A stretch of 23,716 nt of DNA from positions 1 to 23,716 of IMG/VR virus record IMGVR_UViG_3300032245_000870; one strand, 5' to 3'. The notes below the pieces were generated by a model. It did not search any database. It was not told the origin of the DNA and worked only from the letters and a program-made list of their open reading frames with translations. This document shows positions 15,721-22,616 of the stretch, in pieces. Position numbers and translations under genes: made by a program. The number at the start of each line of letters is the position of its first letter. The stretch's first letter is position 1. The DNA is from a virus.

Positions 15721-17124
15721 ATGACTTGGAAGAAGCTTGACGACGAACTGACCGACCCGAACTCGCAGGAACCGCTGTCTGCCTTCCTAGTGCGGGGGCT
15801 GACGCGCAACGTGAACGACTACTCGACCGCGCTGACGCGGGGCGGGGCGTTCGCCTTCGACAACGAGACGCTGGCGATGCGGTGGGCGTCGTACGATCAG
15901 CCGACCGGCTTCGTCTTCACGGTCGACGTGGGCGTAGCAGCGACGCAGGTGCAGTTCGACATCGTCGGCAACACGAAGTCGTCGCAGGTTGGCGGCACCC
16001 TTGTCGTGCGCCACCTTGACACTAGCACGCAGATCTTCACGCCGATCGCGGGCGACGACAACCTGCAGCTGCGTACGGTGTCGTTCGACTTCGTGACGCC
16101 GACCAGCGGGCCGCAGGGCTTCTTCATCGGGTGGCAGTCTGACGTCGGCGACGACCTCGGCTTCGTGAAGTTGCGGGGCGGGGTAGAGAATCAGGTCTTC
16201 TGCGACGAAGGCAACGGCGCGGGTCACTGGTCTTTCCCTGTTGGCGCAGGCCTCGGCACCGAAACGCACCTGCTGCTGCGGATCGATCAGGTGGTCGACA
16301 ACGGCAACGTGCAGCCGAGCGGCGACGCCCGGCGCGACTACCAGATCTGCTACTTTCGCCACATCGACGGCAACAACCCCGGCGGCACCTTCGTGATCTG
16401 GCCTGAACTCGACCAGACGCCTGCCGTGCTTGCGACGCGAGTGGTGCCGGTCAAAGATCAGATCGACGGTCACGTCTTCGAACTCGGCTGCTTTCAGCTG
16501 TGGTCGGTGGCGGCGACGACGACCGAAGTGCAGGTCGGCAACGCGGGCCTGCCGAACGCCTACGACCAGACGACCGCGCTGAACTCGGTGTCACGGTCGA
16601 CGGCGAACTTTCTGACGCCGTGCATGCCTTCGCTGTCGAACATCGTCAGCACGCCGGGCCTCTTCGGTCGGGTGCTGCGCGCTGGCGACCTGCTGCAGTT
16701 CACGTTCGCGGTGCAGAACACGGGCGACTTCGGCGTGCAGGTCAACTTTCGGGCCTTCACGATCAACCTGACGCAGCCGGGGTTCGACGCGCCCGACTTC
16801 ACCTTCGACGTGCTTGACTACCTCGGCAACCCCGTCGGCGCGCAGGTGGTGCTGTCGAAGCAGTCGGTGCCGCGCTTCGTGCCGCAGACAGCCTACGGGG
16901 CGAGCTCTGGCAGCCTAGTCTGCGCGAACGGCGTCAGCAGCGTCGCCGACGAGTGGGGGATGCGCGACGCGATGCCAGTCGTCGAAGTCATGCGCCCGAC
17001 CCCGATCGCGATGCGGTACCCGACAACGACGTTCGACAGGCTCGCAACGGGCGCCGTCTACACCGGGCAGATCACCTGCACGTCAGACGTCTACCTCTAC
17101 GCCTTCTTCAGCAGGTTGTTCTGA
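15721..17124 (+). CDS. Tail tip or receptor-binding protein candidate
   Basis: 467 aa, ATG start directly after the hub stop. It is beta-rich throughout with many aromatic residues. The first half (about 60-220) reads like a lectin-type beta sandwich: GFVFTVDVGVAATQVQFDIVG, LRTVSFDFVTPTSGPQGFFIGW, then ETHLLLRID. The second half is another beta region (LLQFTFAVQNTGDFGVQVNFRAFTINL). Following the hub gene, it could bind the host surface, but no carbohydrate-binding motif can be named with confidence. It overlaps the next gene by one base (TGATG). Confidence 0.45.
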   Translation: MTWKKLDDELTDPNSQEPLSAFLVRGLTRNVNDYSTALTRGGAFAFDNETLAMRWASYDQPTGFVFTVDVGVAATQVQFDIVGNTKSSQVGGTLVVRHLDTSTQIFTPIAGDDNLQLRTVSFDFVTPTSGPQGFFIGWQSDVGDDLGFVKLRGGVENQVFCDEGNGAGHWSFPVGAGLGTETHLLLRIDQVVDNGNVQPSGDARRDYQICYFRHIDGNNPGGTFVIWPELDQTPAVLATRVVPVKDQIDGHVFELGCFQLWSVAATTTEVQVGNAGLPNAYDQTTALNSVSRSTANFLTPCMPSLSNIVSTPGLFGRVLRAGDLLQFTFAVQNTGDFGVQVNFRAFTINLTQPGFDAPDFTFDVLDYLGNPVGAQVVLSKQSVPRFVPQTAYGASSGSLVCANGVSSVADEWGMRDAMPVVEVMRPTPIAMRYPTTTFDRLATGAVYTGQITCTSDVYLYAFFSRLF

Positions 17125-17585
17125 TGGGCTTCACGGTACCGGCTACCCTCCCACCCCTGTCGCCCTTCCTCGTGCCGCCGAACGCGATACGAGCTGACGC
17201 TGTCGACAGCGTGCTGCAGCGCGATCGGTTCCTCTTCGCGACCCGTCGGCGGCTGATCTTCACGGGCGGCAAGTTCGACGCGACGCTCGGCACCTTCGTG
17301 ACGCCCTTCTTCTTCAGCGCGCGCACGTCGGCGGTCACGACGGGCAACCTGTGGGTCGTCATCGCGGGCAACGAAGTCGAAGTGAAGGTCGACGAGTTCA
17401 ACGTTGGCGCCACGCTGACGCTAGGCGTATCGGTGGGCGGCTTCGAAACGAACGCGCAGCTGCTGACGGGCATTCCTGCCGCGACCACGTTGGCGATCGG
17501 CCTGTCGGTGCGGGCGCTCGGCGCGGGCAACCTCTACAGCGCCTACATCTTCGAAGAGATCCTAGCGGCGGGCGACCTGCCCTGA
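17124..17585 (+). CDS. Small tail-associated protein, unknown
   Basis: 153 aa. The ATG at 17124 was chosen because it sits in a TGATG overlap with the previous stop; an upstream start at 16953 would overlap that gene by 170 bases. The protein starts with a Pro-rich segment (PATLPPLSPFLVPPN). The remainder is beta-rich with a repeated small hydrophobic pattern (GATLTLGVSVGG, then TTLAIGLSVRALG). I do not recognise it. Its place between the tip protein and the lysis genes suggests a tail-tip or fibre component. Confidence 0.5.
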   Translation: MGFTVPATLPPLSPFLVPPNAIRADAVDSVLQRDRFLFATRRRLIFTGGKFDATLGTFVTPFFFSARTSAVTTGNLWVVIAGNEVEVKVDEFNVGATLTLGVSVGGFETNAQLLTGIPAATTLAIGLSVRALGAGNLYSAYIFEEILAAGDLP

Positions 17586-17606
17586 CCGCGCAACCTGTGA
17601 GGCTTC

Positions 17607-18011
17607 ATGTCAGTTGCCCTTCTGTCGTCTGCCCTGCACGCCCTAGTCGGCTGCCGCCTGTCGCCGTCGCGTGACGGGGTTCTGATCGTGTCACCTGGCG
17701 GGTCGACCTACGACTTCGTCACGTGTCACAGCGACGAAGGCGCACTGCTCGGCGCTGTCGAGGCGCTAGCAGAGGCGCTGCGGGCTAGGGGCGCAATCGC
17801 AGCGGCTACACCCGCACCCGTCGCCCTGCCCGCGCCTGCGATGCCGCTGGCGTTCACGTCAGCGCTGCCCGTCGACAACATCGAAGCGCCGCCCGACACG
17901 GTCATTCACGGCGGCAAGGTGACGCAGGTGCAGAAGGTCGACGCCCCGTCGTGGGAGGCGCCTGCAGCGGTGCCAGTCGCCGTCAAGCGCCGCGCGAAGG
18001 GTGCCAAGTGA
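17607..18011 (+). CDS. Hypothetical protein before endolysin
   Basis: 134 aa, ATG start with TGAGG ahead. The first 65 residues look folded (a LIVSPGGSTYDFVTC hairpin followed by a helix EGALLGAVEALAEALRARG). Residues 66-90 are a Pro/Ala linker and the C-terminus is basic (VAVKRRAKGAK). The stop overlaps the endolysin start as GTGA (18008-18011), so the two genes are probably translated in tandem. I do not recognise a family. It could be a tail or lysis accessory protein. Confidence 0.5.
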   Translation: MSVALLSSALHALVGCRLSPSRDGVLIVSPGGSTYDFVTCHSDEGALLGAVEALAEALRARGAIAAATPAPVALPAPAMPLAFTSALPVDNIEAPPDTVIHGGKVTQVQKVDAPSWEAPAAVPVAVKRRAKGAK

Positions 18012-18766
18012 CGGCGGCCGTCGACTACAACGTCGCCCAGGCGGGCAAGGCGTGGCAGGTTGTCGACCTGCCGCCCCCGTTCTGCACCCTTGATCCTGCC
18101 ACCCCTGCCTTCGCGGCAGCGGTGTCGACCTTCCAGTCGGCGAAGGGGCTGACGGCTGACGGCAAGCTTGGGCCTGCGACGCTGGCGAAGCTGCTGCAGC
18201 GGGCGCCTGTCGCCACCGGTGTGCTGACCGTCGACGCGCTGATCGCCACTGCCGAGCACGAAGCCGACCTGCAGGTGCGCGAAGTCGGCGGCATGAATCG
18301 CGGGCCGAAGGTCGAGGCCTATCAGCGGGCAGGTGGACTAGGGCCGGGCGATCCGTGGTGCGCCGCCTTCGTCGCGTGGTGCGTCATGCAAGCCCGGCAA
18401 CTCGACAAGCCCCCGACGTGGTGCAGCGGCAGCGCGATCACCACCTGGCAGAAGGGGTCACGACGGGCGGGCGATGCATCGACGACGCCGCTGTCGGCAG
18501 GCTACCAGTCGAAGGTGAAGCCCGGTTGGATCTGGGTGCGGGCGAAGGATCCTGCAGGCGCTGACAGCGCGCGCGGCGGGCTGTGGGTGCAGGGTCACTG
18601 CGGAATCGTCGTTGGCGTCGACAGCGCGGGCTTCTACACTGTAGAGGGCAACACGAACTCGGCAGGGTCGCGCGACGGCGATGGCGTGTACCGCAAGCTG
18701 CACCGGTGGTCTGATACGGCACAGATCGCCCGAACGGTCGGGTGGTTCGATTCGACACACATCTAG
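18008..18766 (+). CDS. Endolysin: peptidoglycan-binding domain plus CHAP-type hydrolase
   Basis: 252 aa, GTG start in the GTGA overlap. Residues about 25-65 (FAAAVSTFQSAKGLTADGKLGPATLAKL) match the peptidoglycan-binding type 1 pattern. Residues about 90-250 are a CHAP-like cysteine hydrolase: GDPWCAAFVAWC with likely catalytic Cys118, GHCGIVVGV with His197, and VEGNTN with Glu213 or Asn215 as third residue. It would cut an amide bond in the host cell wall at the end of infection. There is no signal peptide, so it should depend on a holin, and two small membrane proteins follow. CHAP against other papain-like wall hydrolases is not settled by eye. Confidence 0.85.
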   Translation: MTAAVDYNVAQAGKAWQVVDLPPPFCTLDPATPAFAAAVSTFQSAKGLTADGKLGPATLAKLLQRAPVATGVLTVDALIATAEHEADLQVREVGGMNRGPKVEAYQRAGGLGPGDPWCAAFVAWCVMQARQLDKPPTWCSGSAITTWQKGSRRAGDASTTPLSAGYQSKVKPGWIWVRAKDPAGADSARGGLWVQGHCGIVVGVDSAGFYTVEGNTNSAGSRDGDGVYRKLHRWSDTAQIARTVGWFDSTHI

Positions 18767-18777
18767 AAGGGGCTAAC

Positions 18778-19020
18778 ATGCTGAAGATGACGCATTCAAA
18801 GGGCAAGATCAACGCAGGCCTGACAGTCGGCGCGATACTCGGCGCAGCGATCCCGATCATCGTCACGGCTGCCACTGGCGGGCTTGCTGCGGTGCCGGTT
18901 GCGATGTGGCTTGCGCTCGGCGGTGTCGTGTCGGGCCTCTTCGCGGGCAACGTCGAAGTGAAGTCAGCCGCCGAGCGGATGATCGACGCCGAGATCGCGA
19001 AGGTGGGTCGTGGCGAGTAG
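18778..19020 (+). CDS. Two-TM holin candidate
   Basis: 80 aa. The ATG at 18778 is used because AGAAGGGG (18766-18773) lies just ahead; a second Met follows at codon 4. There are two hydrophobic segments, about 12-31 (NAGLTVGAILGAAIPIIVT) and 36-57 (LAAVPVAMWLALGGVVSGLF), with a charged N-terminus and a soluble C-terminal tail. This is the layout of class II holins, which make the membrane hole that releases the endolysin. The neighbouring endolysin supports the role. The MLKM double start could give long and short forms (as in lambda S), but that is speculation. Confidence 0.6.
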   Translation: MLKMTHSKGKINAGLTVGAILGAAIPIIVTAATGGLAAVPVAMWLALGGVVSGLFAGNVEVKSAAERMIDAEIAKVGRGE

Positions 19021-19303
19021 CAACCCGCCGACCGGTTCGGTCGAAGCGCTTGTCACCCGCACGTCGATCAGCCTGCCGACACTCTGGAAGGTGGTCTGGT
19101 CGATCACGTCGGTGCTTGCCGCGCTGATCTTGGCGCTGCTGTCGATGCTCTACAACGGCGCGAAGGCGGAGTGGGTCGCGATGCGGGCTGACGTGCGGCT
19201 GCTGCAGCAGACGGTCGCGGCGCAGCCTACGGGCGAGCAGTTCCGCGAACTGACGCACCGGGTCGACCTGATCGAACGAACGATCAACAGGTGGGATGAG
19301 TAG
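19010..19303 (+). CDS. One-TM protein with helical tail; second holin or antiholin candidate
   Basis: 97 aa, GTG start with AAGGTG ahead, overlapping the previous gene by 11 bases. Residues 25-48 (LWKVVWSITSVLAALILALLSML) form one transmembrane helix. Residues 51-95 are polar and helical with a heptad-like pattern (ADVRLLQQTVA, then FRELTHRVDLIERTI), probably a coiled coil. Single-TM proteins with a coiled-coil side occur next to holins in many phage lysis cassettes. It could also be the inner-membrane half of a spanin, though no outer-membrane lipoprotein partner with a lipobox is visible. The role is inferred from position. Confidence 0.55.
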   Translation: MASSNPPTGSVEALVTRTSISLPTLWKVVWSITSVLAALILALLSMLYNGAKAEWVAMRADVRLLQQTVAAQPTGEQFRELTHRVDLIERTINRWDE

Positions 19304-19314
19304 CAGTTGACGAC

Positions 19315-19347
19315 CTGCCAGCGGGCGATGTAGTCTGCCAGCGGTCG
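19315..19347. repeat. Two direct repeats CTGCCAGCGG in the convergent spacer
   Basis: CTGCCAGCGG occurs at 19315-19324 and 19335-19344, 20 bases apart, that is about two helical turns; both copies are followed by one variable base and CG. They lie in the 63-base spacer between the last rightward lysis gene and the leftward gene cluster. A short hairpin, GCGG-TCG-CCGC (19341-19351), overlaps the second copy. The spacing suits a dimeric DNA-binding protein; no function is shown. Confidence 0.4.
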
Positions 19348-19366
19348 CCGCGTTGCGTTCCGCCTA

Positions 19367-20197
19367 CTACTTAGGAGGGTGAAGGTTACGCTCACTTGTG
19401 ACGCGGCGACCTTCTGCCTTCATGATCTTCTGAAGTCGGCGCTCTTCGGCTTCGATGGCCTCGGCGCGGATCGCCTCTTCGCGCAGCATCTTCGCCGTCG
19501 GCAAGGTGGGGTCACGGTGCGGGTTGGGTATCGGGCGCGGCTGGTACTTGACGGCGCCTTCTTGCCCCTGCTGCAGCGCCTTGCGCTCGGCTTCGCGGCG
19601 GTTCTTCTCCAGTCGCCGCTCTTCTGCCTTGACTGGGTCTGCCTTGATCTTGGCATCGTATCGGGCCTGCGCCGCGCGGGTGGTCGCCAACCTGCGGGCC
19701 TTGCGGGCTTCGTCGGTCAGGTAGGCGGCTGCAGCTGCAGCGTCGGCGGCTGCCTTCTGCGCGGCGATGGCTGTCACGCGGGCAAGGGCGATCTCCCGTT
19801 CGACCTCGGCGGGCGACTTGCCCTGCGCCTGCGCGACCTGCTCGACGTTCGCCCGGTGCGCCTTGCGGGCCTGCAGGTTGCCTACGGTCGCGGGGGTCTT
19901 CGTGCGTCCGATCGTGACGTCAAGCACGGTCGGCGTAGCGAAGTTGCGATGCCGTTCGCCCTTGCGGTTGCGGTGCTGCCGTTCGCGGGTGCTGTGGTTG
20001 TGGTCGACCTTCGCCAGATCGACGGACGCCTCCCACTGCGACAGCGCTGGCACTGGCGTGGTGGCGAAGAGAGGTGACAGCCACCACCCGCGTTCAGCGA
20101 CGATGCGGCGCATCGCGATGGCCTCTGCGCGCATGAACTGCGGGCCTTCGTCGTTTGATCTTCTGCTGCTGGCGAGTGTCGGGGCGTTCTGTGCCAT
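19367..20197 (-). CDS. Basic, helical protein of unknown function
   Basis: 276 aa, ATG start, with CAACAGGATCGA ahead, the same leader as two other leftward genes. The N-terminal quarter is mixed (RRIVAERGWWLSPLF). Residues about 65-85 are extremely basic and His-rich (DHNHSTRERQHRNRKGERHR). The rest is long, Ala/Arg/Glu-rich helix, probably coiled coil (EARKARRLATTRAAQARYD, later AEERRLEKNRREAERKALQQG). There are no cysteines. It may bind nucleic acid or be structural. The His-rich stretch looks a little like an HNH nuclease, but the zinc cysteines and the second histidine context are missing, so I do not call it one. It is the last leftward gene before the lysis module. Confidence 0.55.
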   Translation of the reverse strand: MAQNAPTLASSRRSNDEGPQFMRAEAIAMRRIVAERGWWLSPLFATTPVPALSQWEASVDLAKVDHNHSTRERQHRNRKGERHRNFATPTVLDVTIGRTKTPATVGNLQARKAHRANVEQVAQAQGKSPAEVEREIALARVTAIAAQKAAADAAAAAAYLTDEARKARRLATTRAAQARYDAKIKADPVKAEERRLEKNRREAERKALQQGQEGAVKYQPRPIPNPHRDPTLPTAKMLREEAIRAEAIEAEERRLQKIMKAEGRRVTSERNLHPPK

Positions 20198-20226
20198 TGT
20201 CGATCCTGTTGATGGGGGGGAGGGGG

Positions 20227-21417
20227 TTAGAAGAGGGCGAGTTGTGCGCCTGGCGCTTCAGCAGCTGCAGCCTGCTCGGCGACGGTGTCGACGGCGAACT
20301 GGCACCGCGCTTCGGCGATGGCGACGTGGGCGGGGTCAAGGTCGACGCCGACGAAGCGGAGGCCTTCTAGCAGCGCTGCCTTGCCGGTGCTGCCGCTGCC
20401 GCAGAAGGGGTCAAGCACTAGGCCTGCAGGCGGGGTGACAAGGCGGCAAAGGTACCGCATCAAGTCGGTCGGCTTGACGGTGGGGTGGAAGTTTCGGACC
20501 GTGTCGGCGGTGCGGCCTGCGCCTGCGCGTGGCGACTGCAGCCCGGCGCTGCCTTCGTCGCGTTCGACGGCGTCGGCGCCTGACCGTGCGGGCAGGTGGT
20601 CGCAGCCATCTTCGCGGTCGGTGCGGCTTGCCTTCGCGCAGTAGAAGAAGCGCGCTTCGGCGTCAGGAAACCCCGCGACGACCTCGGCGCTGCCGTCGTG
20701 CATGACGTTGGCAGGCCAGCGGCCCGCAGCGATCGGGAGCACACCAAAGTTTTCAACATTGAACGAGGTGCCCGGGCTGCTAGGGCCATTTCCGCGCGTG
20801 GTGCCTCCCTCCGCCCCTATCCTACACCCATCCACATTGATGGCCCCCGTGCCGTATCGCAGCACATTGCCTGCAACCGTGCCGTCAAGCGGCTTGCGCG
20901 CCACGATCACCGGTTCCCACGCGGGCTTCAGCGCCGTGCCCCACCCCTGCCACGCGCGGGCGTCGTCAGTCGCGGGGGCTGTCAGGTCAACCTGCGAGGG
21001 CGTCGCGTGCAGGCCTTGCGAGTAGATGCTGCGAGCCGGCGACGGGTGCGCTCCGACGACCTCCCGTTCGGCGCCTGCCGCGCGATCGATCGCCTTCGAC
21101 ACGTCGTGCGACTTCGGAAAGCCCGACCCGTACAGCCACATCACGCAGTCGCGGATCTCCCACCCCGCGTCTTCGATCGCGACCGTCAGCCGGTGAAACG
21201 TCCGCGTGCCGCCGAACGCAAGCAGGTGCGCGCCGGGCTTGGCAACCCGTAGCGCCGCCTGCCAGAACTCGACGCCTGGCACGCCCCGATCCCACCCCTT
21301 GCCCATGAAGGTCAGGCCGTACGGCGGGTCGCTGACAATGCTGTCGAAGTGGTCGGCAGGGTAGTCGCGCAGCACGTCGCGGCAGTCGCCAGTGTGAACA
21401 GTGTAGGGTGTCGTCAT
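20227..21417 (-). CDS. Beta-class DNA methyltransferase (N6-adenine or N4-cytosine)
   Basis: 396 aa from the ATG at 21417, which overlaps the stop of the 39-residue gene as ATGA (21414-21417); an upstream GTG at 21456 has no better site. The order is catalytic motif SDPPYG first (residues 29-34), a target region of about 280 residues, then HPTVKPTDLMRYL and the SAM-binding motif DPFCGSGSTG (336-345). That order defines the beta class, and DPPY favours N6-adenine. All key motifs are intact. It is an orphan enzyme in the recombination operon, so self-protection against host restriction is likely. The target sequence is not known. Confidence 0.93.
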   Translation of the reverse strand: MTTPYTVHTGDCRDVLRDYPADHFDSIVSDPPYGLTFMGKGWDRGVPGVEFWQAALRVAKPGAHLLAFGGTRTFHRLTVAIEDAGWEIRDCVMWLYGSGFPKSHDVSKAIDRAAGAEREVVGAHPSPARSIYSQGLHATPSQVDLTAPATDDARAWQGWGTALKPAWEPVIVARKPLDGTVAGNVLRYGTGAINVDGCRIGAEGGTTRGNGPSSPGTSFNVENFGVLPIAAGRWPANVMHDGSAEVVAGFPDAEARFFYCAKASRTDREDGCDHLPARSGADAVERDEGSAGLQSPRAGAGRTADTVRNFHPTVKPTDLMRYLCRLVTPPAGLVLDPFCGSGSTGKAALLEGLRFVGVDLDPAHVAIAEARCQFAVDTVAEQAAAAEAPGAQLALF

Positions 21418-21533
21418 CGGTCGAACAGCTGCAGCAGGAAGAGCACGATCACCCACCCGAAGAAGATGAGGATGAAGGCAAGCAGCACCGGGTCGCCCTT
21501 CGGCTCGGCGGTGGCAAGAAGGTAGAGGGTCAC
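21414..21533 (-). CDS. 39-residue single-TM protein
   Basis: 39 aa, too short for usual gene calls. It starts at GTG 21533, with GAAGGA six bases ahead, and runs to TGA 21414-21416. The start overlaps the previous stop (GTGA, 21530-21533) and the stop overlaps the methyltransferase start (ATGA, 21414-21417), so it fits without a gap into the leftward operon. Residues 15-37 (PVLLAFILIFFGWVIVLFLLQLF) are one strongly hydrophobic helix; the ends are short and polar. Function is unknown. Candidates are a lysis-related, superinfection-exclusion or other membrane role; nothing in the sequence picks one. Confidence 0.65.
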   Translation of the reverse strand: MTLYLLATAEPKGDPVLLAFILIFFGWVIVLFLLQLFDR

Positions 21534-21787
21534 GGCGGATCCTTCGGTGGGGTGTAACAGAGGGCGAACCCGCAGATCAGACCGACGCCGAACCCGAACA
21601 GCCCGGCCGTGAACTCGATCGGAATCGGGTTCGATGCGTTCAGCAGTTCGGCAGCGTGGCGCACGCCCGGCGCGTCTGCTACGATGACAGCTGCGCGGGC
21701 GACTGGGGAGTCGAAGCAGGCAAGCGCCTGCTCCCGTCGGCGGGTGTTTCTATCCTGGCACTTGTCGACGGGCCGCGCAGCACTCAC
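21530..21787 (-). CDS. 85-residue protein with C-terminal TM segment
   Basis: 85 aa from GTG 21787, whose overlap with the RuvC-like stop (GTGA, 21784-21787) and a GGGG site seven bases ahead support this start over a longer one at 21850. The first 50 residues are polar and Arg-rich; residues about 57-78 (IEFTAGLFGFGVGLICGFAL) form one transmembrane helix; the end is PPKDPP. The stop overlaps the next small membrane gene. Its place between resolvase and methyltransferase gives no clear function. I do not recognise a family. Confidence 0.55.
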   Translation of the reverse strand: MSAARPVDKCQDRNTRRREQALACFDSPVARAAVIVADAPGVRHAAELLNASNPIPIEFTAGLFGFGVGLICGFALCYTPPKDPP

Positions 21788-22272
21788 GGCTGCACCCCGC
21801 GCACCTTCGCCGACCACGGGCCGTGAAGGCGCCCCCACTCGGCAAGCCACACCGCGTCGGCTTCAGCGAGTAGCAACTTGCGACCGAACCGCGTCTCGGC
21901 TTCCTGCTTCAGCGTCCGCTTGTGGTTCGTCACGCAGTCGCGCTTCGGCAGGTACAGGTCGCGCTGCCACGTCGACGGCGTCACGGCGAACACCCGGCAC
22001 TGCGACGCAAGCAGACCCGCCCAGGCTTCGCCGTAGACGCGCCCGAACGTGAACATCGACACCACCCCTTGCCGGGGCATCGCGCCGACCCGTTCGATCG
22101 TCGCTGCCTTGATGTCGTCGGGGTCGAGTTCGGCGACGAAGTCGAGGATGATCAACGCGATCCTGCCTTCGGTCTCGGCGTGAATGAAGCGGCTGATGCC
22201 GAGCACCGTGCCGCTGCTGTCGACAGCTGCCACGGCGCCGTTCTTGCCGGGGTCTACACCGACGAAGATCAC
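21784..22272 (-). CDS. RuvC-like Holliday junction resolvase
   Basis: 162 aa, GTG start at 22272 in a GTGA overlap with the HTH gene; a longer reading from 22545 runs through that gene and is not credible. The protein begins MIFVGVDPGKNGAVAAVD, the first strand of the RNase H-like RuvC fold with catalytic Asp7. IERVGAMPRQG supplies Glu60, and AEADAVWLAEWG near 136-147 supplies the C-terminal acidic residues (Glu137/Asp139). VTPSTWQRDL (98-107) is a typical RuvC-family segment. It would cut four-way DNA junctions during phage recombination, in keeping with RecT two genes upstream. Confidence 0.85.
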   Translation of the reverse strand: MIFVGVDPGKNGAVAAVDSSGTVLGISRFIHAETEGRIALIILDFVAELDPDDIKAATIERVGAMPRQGVVSMFTFGRVYGEAWAGLLASQCRVFAVTPSTWQRDLYLPKRDCVTNHKRTLKQEAETRFGRKLLLAEADAVWLAEWGRLHGPWSAKVRGVQP

Positions 22273-22616
22273 GACGCCCCCCTGCCCGCGCCCTTCAGGT
22301 GCGCGCGACGCATGAAGCGCTTGCCGTGCGCCACCTGCCACACCGACGACTGCAGCGACCAGATCTGGTTGAGCTGGTCGACCGTCGGCTGCGGGCAGGC
22401 AACGATCGCCTCTGCCGTCAGACCTTCGACCCGCGTGTCGAGGGCGAGCACTAGCGCCCACCACGCGTGCGAGTTCGACCACGCGCAGGCTGACAGCACC
22501 CGACGATTGAGCGCCTGGCGTGTCAACCCGCAGAAACGGGCGCACGCTGCCGCGCTGCCGTAGATCTGCACCATGCGGGCATGCAGCGCCTCTCTGTTGG
22601 CGACAACGGCGGTCAC
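22269..22616 (-). CDS. Helix-turn-helix protein, unknown
   Basis: 115 aa, GTG start at 22616 overlapping the RecT stop (GTGA, 22613-22616). Residues about 20-42 (SAAACARFCGLTRQALNRRV) read as a helix-turn-helix. The middle is hydrophobic and Trp-rich (AWWALVLALDTRV, WSLQSSVWQVA), the C-terminus basic. It may regulate the operon or help its neighbours bind DNA. It could also be a small accessory factor for RecT or the resolvase, between which it sits. No family was recognised beyond the HTH pattern. Confidence 0.6.
   Translation of the reverse strand: MTAVVANREALHARMVQIYGSAAACARFCGLTRQALNRRVLSACAWSNSHAWWALVLALDTRVEGLTAEAIVACPQPTVDQLNQIWSLQSSVWQVAHGKRFMRRAHLKGAGRGAS

Noticed and set aside
19943-20003. 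HNH endonuclease motif in the basic helical protein (DHNHST...H)
   Set aside because: No zinc-binding cysteines and no matching second half of the motif; the His/Arg richness looks compositional.
22272-22545. Longer N-terminus for the RuvC-like protein starting at 22545
   Set aside because: The extra 91 residues are Arg/Ala-rich shadow of the HTH gene; the RuvC fold starts exactly at the GTG of the GTGA overlap.
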